Shown one piece after another: positions 1-9,282 of a stretch of DNA of 64,000 bases. The notes below the pieces were generated by a model, which saw nothing but the letters and a program-made list of their open reading frames with translations, was not told the origin of the DNA and did not search any database. Numbering within the stretch: position 1 is the first letter of the stretch; each line of letters begins with the position of its first letter. This DNA comes from Deltaproteobacteria bacterium (GTDB lineage: Bacteria > JADJOY01), in assembly GCA_016713535.1 (NCBI GenBank), contig JADJOY010000014.1, positions 186,001 to 250,000 of the forward strand, in the 5' to 3' direction. The translations under genes were made by a program, and so were the position numbers.

Positions 1-342
1 GGCGCCGGCATCGAGGCCGAGGTTGGCCGACCACGTGAGGTACTGGTCGGTGCTCTGGGCGGGCACCCCGTTCACCCGCACGCTCGCCGCCACGCCCTCG
101 GTGGACGTCGTGCCGCGCACCTCGACGGTGCGCGCGTCGGTGATCGAGACTGCCGGGGGGAACAGGATCGTGGCGGCGGGACCGAGCTCGTCGGGGCCGC
201 CGTTGCCGTTGCCGCCGGTGTTGGTGATCGGCCCGCCGCCGCAGCCCGCCGTCAGCGTGCCGGCGCAGGCGAGCGCCGCGAGCGCGCGGATGGTGCGAAC
301 AGCGCGGCCACGTCGCGAGGAAGGCTGACAGACGGTGCGCAT
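1..342 (-). CDS. Lipoprotein, C-terminus beyond the window
   Basis: The reverse strand reads open from an ATG at 342 to the window edge (114 codons). The N-terminus is Arg-rich, followed by a hydrophobic stretch and a lipobox LTAGC at about residues 31-35, then a Gly/Asn-rich linker. This predicts a lipoprotein exported and anchored by the Lol or inner-membrane route. The visible mature part (ATILFPPAVSITDARTVEV, then VRVNGVPA) looks like the start of a bacterial Ig-like or glucodextranase-type beta-sandwich that binds or presents other domains. The function cannot be judged because the rest lies outside the window. The gene is transcribed in the same direction as the histidine kinase upstream, with a gap of about 60 bp. 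Confidence 0.7.
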   Translation of the reverse strand, partial: MRTVCQPSSRRGRAVRTIRALAALACAGTLTAGCGGGPITNTGGNGNGGPDELGPAATILFPPAVSITDARTVEVRGTTSTEGVAASVRVNGVPAQSTDQYLTWSANLGLDAGA

Positions 343-405
343 GCACGGACCCCGGCGCACGGAGACGAGGAGACGGTACCGCGGGCTCCGCGCGAGCCGG
401 GGATT

Positions 406-3400
406 CTAGCTCGGAGGGCGGCGCACACCCGGTGAGCCGGCCCCGATCGGTGGCACGCGGCACGCCGGCTCGGCGAGCTCCGAGACCAGCGCGAGCAGAT
501 CGTCGGGATCCACCGGCTTGACCAGGTGGCGGTCGAAGCCCGCATCGTCCGAGCGGCGCCGATCCTCGAGCTGACCCCAGCCGCTGACGGCGATCAGCAC
601 CACGCCCTGCCGCCACGGCCGCGCACGGATCTCGCGTGCCACGTCGTACCCGCTCATGCGCGGCAGGCCGATGTCGAGGAGCACGACGTCGGGCTCGAGC
701 TGGCGCGCGGTGGTGAGCGCCTGTTCGCCATCGTACGCGGTCACGACCTCGTGGCCCTGCATCCGTAGCATCATGCCGAGGCTGTCGGCCGCGTCGCGGT
801 TGTCGTCCACGACCAGGACCTTGAGCGGCGGTGGCCGGTGGGGCGCGCCGTCCGACCCCGGATCGATGGCCGGCGCCGACGGCGCGGCGGCGTCCCCGTG
901 GGCGAGCGGCAGCCGCACCACGAACTCGCTGCCGAGACCGACACCCTCGCTGCGCGCCTCGACCGTTCCGCCGTGGAGCTCGACCAAGCGTTTCACCAGG
1001 GTCAGGCCGATCCCGAGCCCACTCGAGGAGCGCGCCAGCGAGCGATCGACCTGGGTGAACAGGTCGAAGACGCGCGGCAGCATCTCGTGCGGGATACCGA
1101 GGCCATGGTCCGCGATCCGCACCAGGGCGTGGCCGCCGTCGACCGTCGCGGAGAGCCGGATCCGTCCGCCGCATTCGCTGTACCGCGCGGCGTTGTTCAG
1201 GATGTTCGCGAACACCTGCGAGAGACGGACGGCGTCGGCGTCGAGGTAGACCGGCACCGTGGGAAGCTCGAGCGCGAGGGTGTGCTCGGCGGACTCGATC
1301 AGCGGCCGGCTGGTCTCGATCGCGGCCCTGACCACCGCCGCGAGCTCGACCCGCTCCTTGCGCAGCTCCACGGCGCCGCGCGTGATCCGCGACACGTCGA
1401 GGAGGTCGTCCACGAGCCGGGTCATCTGCTGCATCTGCCGATCGATCACCTCTCGGGCCCAGTCCACTTCCGGGATCCGCGCGCCCTGGAGCTCGAGGAT
1501 GCGCACCGCGTTGCGAACCGGCGCGAGCGGGTTGCGCAGCTCGTGGGCGAGGGTGGCGAGGAACTCGTCCTTGCGGCGGTCGGTGTCGCGCAGCGCCTCG
1601 ACCGCCTGCTTCTCCGCGGATAGGTCGAAGAACGCACCGACGAAGCGGGTCGCCTTGCCGGTCTCGTCATAGAAGAACCGGCCAGCCGCACGCACGTGCA
1701 GGATGCGGCCGTCGGTCACCCGGCGCACTCTGTGCTCGCAGCGGAAGACGTCGTGCTCGCGCTCCGCGCGCCGCTGCTCGGCGAGCACGCCGTCGAGGTC
1801 CTCCGGGAGCACCGTGGCGCGCCACATCTCGAAGGTCGCCTCGCCTCCGGGAGCGGGCTCGTAGCCGAGGATCGTGAAGTGGCTGTCCGACCAGACCGAG
1901 CGGCCGCTCGCGAGGTCGAGGTCCCAGGTGGCGACGCCGCTCGCGAGGATCGCCAGCCTGAGGCGCTCCTCGGACTCGCGGGCCTCTTCTTCCGCCCACG
2001 CCCGTTCGAGGCGCGGGAAGAGCCGGTCGCCGACGGCGCGCAACAGCTCGACCTCGTCCACGTCCCACGCCCGCGGTCGAGCGTTGCCGACGTTGAGGGT
2101 GTAGCGGACCACGTCGCCGCGCTGAAAGGGCAACACCACGAACGCCGCGAGGCCGAGCCGCGCGTAAGGTGCCGCCGCGGTCCGTCGATCGGTGCGGGTG
2201 TCGGCGACCACCACGGTCTCACCGCCGAGGCCCGCGCGCAGCGCCTCGTCGGTGCCCCACTCCGCGAGGCGGTAGACCCCCGTGAGGTCGGGAGAGTCGG
2301 CGTGGTGCCAGCCGTCGGTCACCGTCGCCTCGCCGCGCTCCGGGTCGACCTCGGCGAAGAAGCAGCACGTGACCTCCAGGTAGCTCGCGACGCGCGCGCC
2401 CGCGAGCGCGAGGATCTCGGCGCGCGTCGAGAGATGGGAGAACTCGCGGGTGATGCCGGCGAGGAAGCTCAGGTCGCGCTCGTGACGCTTGCGCTCGGTG
2501 ACGTCGGTGGTGCAGCCCACGACGCGCGTCACTCGCCCGGCCGGGTCGTGGACCACCACGGCGCGGTCTTCGACCCACAGCCAGCGGCCGTCGCGGTGCC
2601 GCACCCGGTATTCGGCACGCGCGCTCTCGGCGGTCGGGTCGCGGCGATCGGCCAGGCGCAGGCGTTCCCGGTCGTCGGGGTGGATGCGCTCCTCCCACCA
2701 CTGCCGCGTCGGAGGCACCTCGTCGGGCCGATGACCGATCATCTCGAGGAGCCCGCGGCTGCGCTCGACGTGCCCGGTCGTCCAGTCCACGTCGTAGATC
2801 AACCCGGCCACCGCCTCCGCCGCGAGGCGGAAGCGCTCCGCCGCGGCCGCGGCCCGCGCCTCGCTCTGGCGCCGCTCGGTCACGTCGTGGAAGACCAGCA
2901 CCACGCCGACGATGCGGCCGTCGGAGCCGCGGATGGGCGCAGCGCTGTCGTCGATCGGTCGCTCGGTGCCGTCGCGCGCGACGAGCACGGTGTGGTTGGC
3001 GAGCCCCACCACGCGGCCCAGCCGCAGCACCTTGTCGACGGGGTTCTCGACGGGCTCGCGGGTGGTCTCGTTGAAGATGCGGAACACCTCCGCGAGCAGC
3101 CTCCCCTTCGCGTCCGCCGGTCCCCAGCCGGTGAGCTCCACGGCGACCGGGTTCAGGTACGTGACCCGGCCGTCGGCGTCGGTGGTGACGACCGCGTCTC
3201 CGATGCTGTCGAACGTGGTGTGGAGGAGGTCCGCGCGCTGCCGCGACAGCGCTTCCGCTCGCTCCAGGCGACGTTTCGCGTGCCGCGTCGCCTCGCCGAG
3301 CGTCACCAGGATCGCGCACGTGCCGAAGTAGGCGAGCAGGGTGGTCAGGCCCTGCGCGCCCCCCATCCGGATCGCGCCTCGTGGCGCGACGAACAGGTAA

Positions 3401-3633
3401 TCGCAGGCGACGAACCCGAGCACCGAGACCACCAGCCCCGGCCCTAGCCCGCCTAGCACCACCGCCGCGGTGACCGCGCCGAAGACGGTGATGAACGGGA
3501 CGCTCGGTCCGAGCAGCGGGTCGATGAGCCAGCGCAACAGCACCGCGACGGCGAGGCCCGCGACGGCGAGTGCGTGAACGCGCCCACGCTCGCGGGCGGT
3601 GGGGGGCGGTGGAGAGGGAACCGGGAGGGTCAC
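406..3633 (-). CDS. Membrane hybrid sensor histidine kinase/response regulator
   Basis: 1075 residues, GTG start. Order seen: a hydrophobic KdpD-like DUF4118 region (about 20-115, several membrane helices), a PAS domain (about 140-255), a second PAS with PAC (about 270-385), a GAF-like block (about 395-550), a third PAS (about 555-680), HisKA with H-box HELRNP near residue 700, HATPase_c with a DHGLGIP G1 box and GLGIGL G2 box, and a C-terminal receiver (about 935-1055) with VVDDNRD, LLDIGLPRMSG and the KP signature. It should autophosphorylate on the H-box His and pass phosphate to its own receiver Asp. No output domain or partner regulator is adjacent, so the target is unknown. The PAS/GAF array suggests cytoplasmic redox, light or ligand sensing, which is inference. 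Confidence 0.93.
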   Translation of the reverse strand: MTLPVPSPPPPTARERGRVHALAVAGLAVAVLLRWLIDPLLGPSVPFITVFGAVTAAVVLGGLGPGLVVSVLGFVACDYLFVAPRGAIRMGGAQGLTTLLAYFGTCAILVTLGEATRHAKRRLERAEALSRQRADLLHTTFDSIGDAVVTTDADGRVTYLNPVAVELTGWGPADAKGRLLAEVFRIFNETTREPVENPVDKVLRLGRVVGLANHTVLVARDGTERPIDDSAAPIRGSDGRIVGVVLVFHDVTERRQSEARAAAAAERFRLAAEAVAGLIYDVDWTTGHVERSRGLLEMIGHRPDEVPPTRQWWEERIHPDDRERLRLADRRDPTAESARAEYRVRHRDGRWLWVEDRAVVVHDPAGRVTRVVGCTTDVTERKRHERDLSFLAGITREFSHLSTRAEILALAGARVASYLEVTCCFFAEVDPERGEATVTDGWHHADSPDLTGVYRLAEWGTDEALRAGLGGETVVVADTRTDRRTAAAPYARLGLAAFVVLPFQRGDVVRYTLNVGNARPRAWDVDEVELLRAVGDRLFPRLERAWAEEEARESEERLRLAILASGVATWDLDLASGRSVWSDSHFTILGYEPAPGGEATFEMWRATVLPEDLDGVLAEQRRAEREHDVFRCEHRVRRVTDGRILHVRAAGRFFYDETGKATRFVGAFFDLSAEKQAVEALRDTDRRKDEFLATLAHELRNPLAPVRNAVRILELQGARIPEVDWAREVIDRQMQQMTRLVDDLLDVSRITRGAVELRKERVELAAVVRAAIETSRPLIESAEHTLALELPTVPVYLDADAVRLSQVFANILNNAARYSECGGRIRLSATVDGGHALVRIADHGLGIPHEMLPRVFDLFTQVDRSLARSSSGLGIGLTLVKRLVELHGGTVEARSEGVGLGSEFVVRLPLAHGDAAAPSAPAIDPGSDGAPHRPPPLKVLVVDDNRDAADSLGMMLRMQGHEVVTAYDGEQALTTARQLEPDVVLLDIGLPRMSGYDVAREIRARPWRQGVVLIAVSGWGQLEDRRRSDDAGFDRHLVKPVDPDDLLALVSELAEPACRVPPIGAGSPGVRRPPS

Positions 3634-3840
3634 GGGACGTCCCCGCTGCCATGGTCATCGCCCCGGACGACCTTCGAGCGCTTCCCGGGGTCAGGCACCG
3701 GCAGGACGGCGCTCGCCGAGCGGGCGCCGGAGATTCCGGCTGTAACACGCTGCTCCGACAGGCCGCAATTCGTGGGAGAGGGCAGCCGGTGCGGCGTTCC
3801 CCGGTGCCACGCGCCCGCTGCGCTCGGTCGCGTCACGGCG

Positions 3841-4881
3841 TCAGGCGCCGTGACGGCGCCGGAACTGGCTCGGGCTCTGGCCGGTCCAGCGCCGGAACGC
3901 GCGCCTGAACGCGGCCGCCTCGGAGAAGCCGAGCAGCAGCGCGATCTCGTCCAGCGAGAGCCGGCCCGAGGCGACGTGGGCGCTCGCCATCTCCCGCCGC
4001 ACCTCGTCGACCAGCGCGCGCACGCTGGTGCCTTCGCTCTCCAGGCGTCTCCTCAGGGTACGCTCGCCGAGGGCGAGCTCCGCGGCCATGTCGGTGATGC
4101 GCGGCTCGCGCCCGGCGTGAACCTGCGAGCGGACCCACGCCGCGCATCGCCCTACCAGGGTGGCGCCGCTCGGCAGCCGCTCGGCGAGCCGGCGCGCCTC
4201 GTCCTCGAGGATCGCGCCGAGGTGCGGGTTGGCGCTGTCGAGCGGCAGGCTGAGCGTCGCGGTGTCGAAGGCGATCTCGGTGTGCTCGGTGCCGAAGCGC
4301 ACCGGACCCCGGATCACCCGCTCGTGCTCCGCGGTGCTCGCGGGCGGCGCGTGTGCGAAGCGCACCTCGCGCGGCCGCGGGCACTCGGCGCCGAACAACT
4401 GGACGCCGAGCACCGAGCCGAACGCGATCATGTGCTCGGCGAGGATGCGCGGCTGGGCGAGCCCGGGAAGAAAATCGAGACGCACCCGCGCCCGGTCGCC
4501 GTCGAGGAGCAGCGCGAGCTGCATGCCCTCGTGGACGATGTGGAAATACCGGTCGAGGCGGCGCAGCCCCTCACCGAGGGTGGGCTGCGCCTGGATGAAG
4601 AGGGCCGGCAGCGAGTAGCTGCGCCGCGAGAGCTGCTCGGCGGCGTGCAGGCCGAAGCACGGATCACCGGTCGCGCGCGCGCCGATCTCGAGCAGCGCCA
4701 CCCAGCGCTCGTGGTCGATGCGCACGTCGGGGTCCTCGAGCTGCGCGCGCTTGAGCCCCGCGGCGGCGAGCACCCGCTCCACGTCGGCGCCGCCCTGCTC
4801 GAGCTGCGCGACGATCGGCAGCGCGATGCGCCCCATGAGGCGCGCGGTGCGCCCCGGGCGCGGACGGGTCCAGTCCGACAT
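3841..4881 (-). CDS. AraC-family transcriptional regulator (Arabinose_bd-like + HTH_18)
   Basis: 346 residues. The N-terminal ~190 residues resemble the Arabinose_bd-like (PF12625) sensor domain of the OruR/ArgR-type branch: an IALPIVAQL start, VLAAAGL, and then a DHERWVALLE region. The C-terminal ~100 residues hold the two HTH motifs of AraC proteins (ITDMAAELALGERTLRRRL and LDEIALLLGFSEAAAFRRA, ending WTGQSPSQFRRR). It is divergent from the carboxylesterase gene at 5075 with about 190 bp between the starts, so it probably controls that gene and perhaps the oxygenase operon behind it; that link is inferred from position only. No clear operator repeat was recognised in the gap. Confidence 0.92.
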   Translation of the reverse strand: MSDWTRPRPGRTARLMGRIALPIVAQLEQGGADVERVLAAAGLKRAQLEDPDVRIDHERWVALLEIGARATGDPCFGLHAAEQLSRRSYSLPALFIQAQPTLGEGLRRLDRYFHIVHEGMQLALLLDGDRARVRLDFLPGLAQPRILAEHMIAFGSVLGVQLFGAECPRPREVRFAHAPPASTAEHERVIRGPVRFGTEHTEIAFDTATLSLPLDSANPHLGAILEDEARRLAERLPSGATLVGRCAAWVRSQVHAGREPRITDMAAELALGERTLRRRLESEGTSVRALVDEVRREMASAHVASGRLSLDEIALLLGFSEAAAFRRAFRRWTGQSPSQFRRRHGA

Positions 4882-5074
4882 CGGTTCAAACCTCTCGAAG
4901 CGCGGCGGTCGCCGTCAAGCGTGTCCGCGGCGGTCCGGTGATCGGCCGCGTCGATCCTGGCGTCGAGCGCGCACCGGATGTGGAATGCTGAGCGGATGCG
5001 CCACCGCCGAGCCACTCGCCGACGGACCCCGAGCGCGGGCGCCTCGATGCCACCGAAGCTGGCCCGACCCCACG

Positions 5075-6688
5075 ATGCGCGCTGACCTCCGGATCGCACT
5101 CGGACTGCTGGCGCTGTTGCCGGCGTGTGGCGGAGACGCGTCACCCGGGCCTGGCGCACCGCTCGAGGTGGTGACCGGGGCCGTCACCTCGCTCGGCACC
5201 GCCGCCGGGGTGGTGACCGAGGAAGGAGTCGTCGCCTTCCTCGGCTTGCCGTACGCCGAGCCGCCGGTGGGTGCCCTGAGGTTCGCTCCGCCGGTTGCCG
5301 TGCGGTCGTGGCCGAGTGGGCTGGATGCGAGCGCGTTCGGCCCGGCCTGCCCGCAGCCACCCGCGGAGTTCGGCTACGTCTACACCCGCCAGGACGAGGA
5401 CTGCCTGCGCCTCAACGTGTGGACGCCCTCGGCCGACGGGGCACGCCGTCCGGTGATGGTGTGGGTGCACGGCGGCGCCTTCGCCTACGAGGGCACCGAG
5501 GACCCGTTCTACTCGGGCGCGCGGCTCGCGGCGCGTGGCCAGCTCGTGGTGGTGTCGATCGAGTACCGGCTCGGCGCGCTCGGCTTCACCCAGCTCGAGG
5601 GCGTCGACGGCAGCGGCAACGCCGCGATCCTCGACGAGCGGCTCGCCCTCGAGTGGGTTCGCGACCACGTCGCGTCGTTCGGCGGCGACCCGGAGGACGT
5701 GACCCTGTTCGGCCAGTCGGCGGGTGGCATGGCCGTCGCCGCGCTGCTGGGGATGCCGGGCGGCAGCGAGCTGGTCGACAAGGCGATCGTGCAGGCGAAC
5801 GTGGCGTCGCTGATCCGCCCGTGGGAGGCGGCGCGCGCGGTGACCGGCGAACTGGTGGCGGCGCTCGGGCTCGCCGACGAGAGTGACCTCCGCGACGTGC
5901 CGGTCGCCGACCTGCTGGCGGCCCAGGCCGCGCTCGGCGACGGCAGCTTCGGCCCCACCTTCGACGGCTCCGTCTTTCCGGTGGCACCGATGCGCGCCGT
6001 GGAGCTGGGCTCGGCCGCGCACGTACCGATCCTCACCGGTACCACCCGCGACGAGGCGCGCGGCTGGCTGCCGCGCGTCCCGTTCCTCCGGTCTCCGCTC
6101 TTCGTTCCGGCCATCCCGATCGCTCTCCTCGAGCTCCTCACGGACGCGCTGGCGCCGGGGGTGACGCCGGCGCAGGCGATCGAGACCTACCAGCGCGCGA
6201 ACCCTACGTTGCCGCCCAACCTGGTCTCGATGGCGATCGGCACCGACGCCCTGTTCCGGCTGCCGATCCTGCACCTCGCCGAATCGCAGCTCGCGTTCGA
6301 GCCCGGGGCGGTCTTCGTCTACCGCTTCGACTGGGTGCCGCCGAGCCCGCAACATGCCGGCATCGACATGGGAGCGCGCCACGCGGCGGAGGTGGGGTTC
6401 GTCCTCGACACCACCGACGGCTGGCCAGGGTGCTACGGGCCCGGCGGCGAGTCGGTACCGCGCGCGCTGGTCGAGCAGATGATGGACGCGTGGATCGCGT
6501 TCGCGAGGACCGGAGACCCGAGCGTGCGTGGAGGCCTCTCGTGGCCCGCCTACGACACCGTGCGCCGTCCCACGATGGTGTTCGGCGCGGACGGGCCCTC
6601 GCCCACGACGTCGGTGGTCGCGGATCCCGGCGGCGACACCCGGGCGCTGTGGATCCCCTCCCGCCTCGCGCTGGGCCGCGACGGCTGA
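5075..6688 (+). CDS. Type-B carboxylesterase, lipoprotein
   Basis: 537 residues from ATG 5075. This start is preferred over longer in-frame starts because it gives a signal peptide with lipobox LLPAC (Cys18). It is an alpha/beta hydrolase of the carboxylesterase/cholinesterase family: the early LGLPYAEPPVGALRF motif, oxyanion HGGAF (about 132-136), nucleophile elbow FGQSAGG with Ser215, and a late region containing HAAEVGFVLD that probably carries the catalytic His. Length is normal for the family. The predicted product is a lipid-anchored esterase facing the periplasm or cell surface that hydrolyses an ester to acid and alcohol. It precedes the Rieske operon by 139 bp on the same strand and could release its substrate; this is inference. 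Confidence 0.93.
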   Translation: MRADLRIALGLLALLPACGGDASPGPGAPLEVVTGAVTSLGTAAGVVTEEGVVAFLGLPYAEPPVGALRFAPPVAVRSWPSGLDASAFGPACPQPPAEFGYVYTRQDEDCLRLNVWTPSADGARRPVMVWVHGGAFAYEGTEDPFYSGARLAARGQLVVVSIEYRLGALGFTQLEGVDGSGNAAILDERLALEWVRDHVASFGGDPEDVTLFGQSAGGMAVAALLGMPGGSELVDKAIVQANVASLIRPWEAARAVTGELVAALGLADESDLRDVPVADLLAAQAALGDGSFGPTFDGSVFPVAPMRAVELGSAAHVPILTGTTRDEARGWLPRVPFLRSPLFVPAIPIALLELLTDALAPGVTPAQAIETYQRANPTLPPNLVSMAIGTDALFRLPILHLAESQLAFEPGAVFVYRFDWVPPSPQHAGIDMGARHAAEVGFVLDTTDGWPGCYGPGGESVPRALVEQMMDAWIAFARTGDPSVRGGLSWPAYDTVRRPTMVFGADGPSPTTSVVADPGGDTRALWIPSRLALGRDG

Positions 6689-6827
6689 TCTCGCGCGCCG
6701 CGGCTGTCCGCTCGGGTCCGGTGATTGGCCGGAGCTGTCCTCGTCTCGCGGAGACCGGAGCGCCTAGGATCCGTCCGTCCGCGGCACCCGTGACTCCCGA
6801 GATGCGGTGCGTCGGACGGAGGCCTCC

Positions 6828-7883
6828 GTGAAGCTGCCCGTGAATCACGACACGTCGCTGCCGCTGCCCAACGGGTGGTTCTGCGTCGCCTGGTCCAAGG
6901 ACCTGGTCCCCGGCGAGGTCAAGCGGGTCTACTACTTCGGCGAGGAGCTGGTGGTGTACCGGACCCGCCGGGGCAAGGCGGTGGTGCTCAACGCCTACTG
7001 CGCGCACCTCGGCGCTCACCTCGGTCAGGGCGGGCGGGTGCTGGGCGACAACCTGCGCTGCCCCTTCCACGGCTGGGAGTTCGGGCCGAGCGGCCGCTGC
7101 GAGACCATCCCGTATTGCGACACCATCCCGCCACGAGCGCGAGTGCGCTCGTGGGACGTGCGCGAGGTGAACCGGATGATCCTGGTGTGGCGCCACGCCG
7201 AAGGTGAGCCGCCCTCGTGGGAGCCGCCCGAGCTGCCCGAGATCGGCGGCGAGGGCTGGACCGAGCCGATCGTCCACGAGGTCACGGTCGGCGTCCACAT
7301 GCAGGACATGGCCGAGAACAACATGGACCCGCAGCACTTCCTGTACGTGCACCACGGCCCTCCCGAGGAGGACGCCGAGATCTCGTACGGCGAGGGCGGC
7401 CGCTTCCTGCGCGTACGCACGCGCCACGCCCACGAGACGCCCTACGGGCGCTTCACCGTGGACCTCGAGCGCGACACGTGGGGCCTCGGGCTCACCTCGG
7501 TGCGGATGATGGGCTTCGGCGAGAAGGGCCTGTTGATGTACACGTCGACGTCGCCGATCGACGAGCACCGCTGCATCTCGCGCTGGCTCATCACCACGGG
7601 TGAGGACCTCGCGGACACGGTCGGCGCCGAGTTCCTGCCGTGGGCCATCGAAGGCGTCAAACAGGACTTCCCGATCTGGGAGAACAAGATCCATCGCCCG
7701 GACCCGGTGCTCTGCAAGGCCGACCGTGAGCTCATCGAGTTCCGGAAGTGGGTGAGGCAGTTCTATTCCCACCCGCTGACCCAGGCGGACGCGGACCCGC
7801 GCGAGGCCCGTGCCGAGCGCCTCGTGCACGAGCCCGTCGTCGCCCACGATCTGGAAACCGTCGAAGCGGAGGGCCACGCATGA
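6828..7883 (+). CDS. Rieske [2Fe-2S] non-heme iron oxygenase, KshA-like
   Basis: 351 residues. The GTG at 6828 is chosen because GGAGG at 6818-6822 sits 5 bases upstream. The Rieske centre is Cys58-x-His60 and Cys78-x2-His81 (YCAHLGAHLGQ, then RCPFHGWEF). The catalytic domain carries the mononuclear iron region AENNMDPQHFLYVHH, close to the N-x3-D-x2-H-x4-H pattern of 3-ketosteroid 9-alpha-hydroxylase oxygenase (KshA) and related terminal oxygenases. It should insert oxygen using electrons from a separate reductase; no reductase gene is in the window. The stop overlaps the next ATG (ATGA), so translation is coupled. A steroid, terpenoid or aromatic ring substrate is likely, but the exact one is unknown. 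Confidence 0.93.
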   Translation: MKLPVNHDTSLPLPNGWFCVAWSKDLVPGEVKRVYYFGEELVVYRTRRGKAVVLNAYCAHLGAHLGQGGRVLGDNLRCPFHGWEFGPSGRCETIPYCDTIPPRARVRSWDVREVNRMILVWRHAEGEPPSWEPPELPEIGGEGWTEPIVHEVTVGVHMQDMAENNMDPQHFLYVHHGPPEEDAEISYGEGGRFLRVRTRHAHETPYGRFTVDLERDTWGLGLTSVRMMGFGEKGLLMYTSTSPIDEHRCISRWLITTGEDLADTVGAEFLPWAIEGVKQDFPIWENKIHRPDPVLCKADRELIEFRKWVRQFYSHPLTQADADPREARAERLVHEPVVAHDLETVEAEGHA

Positions 7884-9100
7884 GCCAGCCCAGCGATCGC
7901 TACCTCGTCATCTCGTCCGACTGCCACGCGGGGTTGCCCGGGGCCAAGTATCGGGACTGGGTGGACCCCGAGTACCGAGAGATGTTCGACGTCGCGTTCC
8001 CGATGCAGCAGTCGGAGGTCGAGCGCCTCACGCGCAAGTTCATGCCCGACGAGTTCAAGGCGGCGTGGCGGCGCGACACCGGCGACGGTTGGCACGGGGC
8101 CTGGGACTCGGCCGAGCGCAACCGCCAGCTCGACGGCGACGGCATCGCCGGCGAGGTCATCTTCCCGGACGGCGTGAACGACGGGAACCTGCCGCCCTTC
8201 GGCGCGGGTCTGACGTTGCCGCCCGAGGTCCCGAGCGACCTGATCTGGGCCGGCGCCAAGGCGCACAACCGCTGGATCGCGGGGTTCTGCCAGGAGGAGC
8301 CCAAGCGCCGCGCGGGGATGGCGGTGATCCCCATGGCCCACGACCCGGTGCGCGCGGTCGAGGAGATCCGCTGGGCGCGCGCCAACGGGCTGCGCGGCGT
8401 CTTCATCGGCCCGCTGTGGGGCAAGCACGAGCCCTACCACTCGCCGGTCTACGAGCCGGTGTGGTCGGTGTGCGAAGAGCTCGACATGCCGATCAACATC
8501 CACGGCGGCGCCGCTCCCACCGAGGACTACGGCGACCACCCCGGCAACATCGGCATCTTCATCACCGAGGTCGCGTGGTGGTCGACGCGCCCCGCGTGGT
8601 TCCTGATCTGGAGCGGCGTCTTCGAGCGCCACCCCAAGCTCAAGTTCGTGATCACCGAGCTGGGTGCCTCGTGGGTGCCGGAGCTCAAGGCGCTGATGGA
8701 CCAGCGCTTCGAGGCCAATCACTTCACCGCCAAGCTCGCGCCCTACCGCACCGAGCTCACCATGAAGCCGAGCGAATACTTCGACCGCAACATCTGGGTC
8801 GGCGCTTCGGTGACGAGCCGGGTCGACGTGGAGATGCGCCACAAGATCGGCGTCGACCGGATGATGTGGGGCAGCGACTTCCCGCACCCCGAAGGCGCCT
8901 GGCCGTACACCCGCAAGTTCATGGCCGAGTCGTTCCACGACATCCCCGACGCCGACGTGCGCCAGATGCTCGGCCTCACGGCGGCCAAGGTGTACGGCTT
9001 CGACGTCGAGGCCCTGGCGCCGCTGGTGGCGCGGATCGGACCGCGCGCCGAGGACCTGAGCCTTCCCGCCGCCGAACGCCACGTGGCGGCCGCTCGGTAG
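7880..9100 (+). CDS. Amidohydrolase-family metal-dependent hydrolase (amidohydrolase_2)
   Basis: 406 residues, ATG overlapping the oxygenase stop by 4 bases. The TIM-barrel metal site is visible: SSDCHAG (Asp14, His16) at the first strand, NIHGGAAP in mid-barrel, and MWGSDFPHPEG near the end, carrying the conserved Asp. This matches the amidohydrolase_2 group, which includes decarboxylases and C-C hydrolases of ring-cleavage pathways such as ACMSD and gamma-resorcylate decarboxylase. In an operon with a Rieske oxygenase it probably hydrolyses or decarboxylates an oxygenated intermediate. Such proteins frequently accompany KshA-like oxygenases in actinobacterial and proteobacterial clusters. 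The reaction itself is not resolved by sequence. Confidence 0.92.
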   Translation: MSQPSDRYLVISSDCHAGLPGAKYRDWVDPEYREMFDVAFPMQQSEVERLTRKFMPDEFKAAWRRDTGDGWHGAWDSAERNRQLDGDGIAGEVIFPDGVNDGNLPPFGAGLTLPPEVPSDLIWAGAKAHNRWIAGFCQEEPKRRAGMAVIPMAHDPVRAVEEIRWARANGLRGVFIGPLWGKHEPYHSPVYEPVWSVCEELDMPINIHGGAAPTEDYGDHPGNIGIFITEVAWWSTRPAWFLIWSGVFERHPKLKFVITELGASWVPELKALMDQRFEANHFTAKLAPYRTELTMKPSEYFDRNIWVGASVTSRVDVEMRHKIGVDRMMWGSDFPHPEGAWPYTRKFMAESFHDIPDADVRQMLGLTAAKVYGFDVEALAPLVARIGPRAEDLSLPAAERHVAAAR

Positions 9101-9132
9101 CGCGAGGAGTAACAACGTGTGGGATCGCCGTC

Positions 9133-9190
9133 GTAGCGCGGGGGCTCGTCCCCCGCAGGCCGATGGGCGGGGGACGAGCCCCCGCGCTAC
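9133..9190. repeat. REPIN-like inverted pair of GTAG palindromes
   Basis: A 24-base arm (9133-9156, beginning GTAGCGCGGGGG) is followed after 10 bases by its exact reverse complement (9167-9190, ending CCCCCGCGCTAC). Each arm is itself a hairpin with a CTCGT/ACGAG loop region. It sits in the only long gap (182 bp) of the oxygenase operon. Confidence 0.85.
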
Positions 9191-9282
9191 GGCCGGCCGG
9201 CCGCCATCCTCGGTCTCGAGGTAGACGCCGGTTGCGCTCGAGCGCCGTTCGTCGTCCAATCCGATGGAGGAGAGAGATACCC

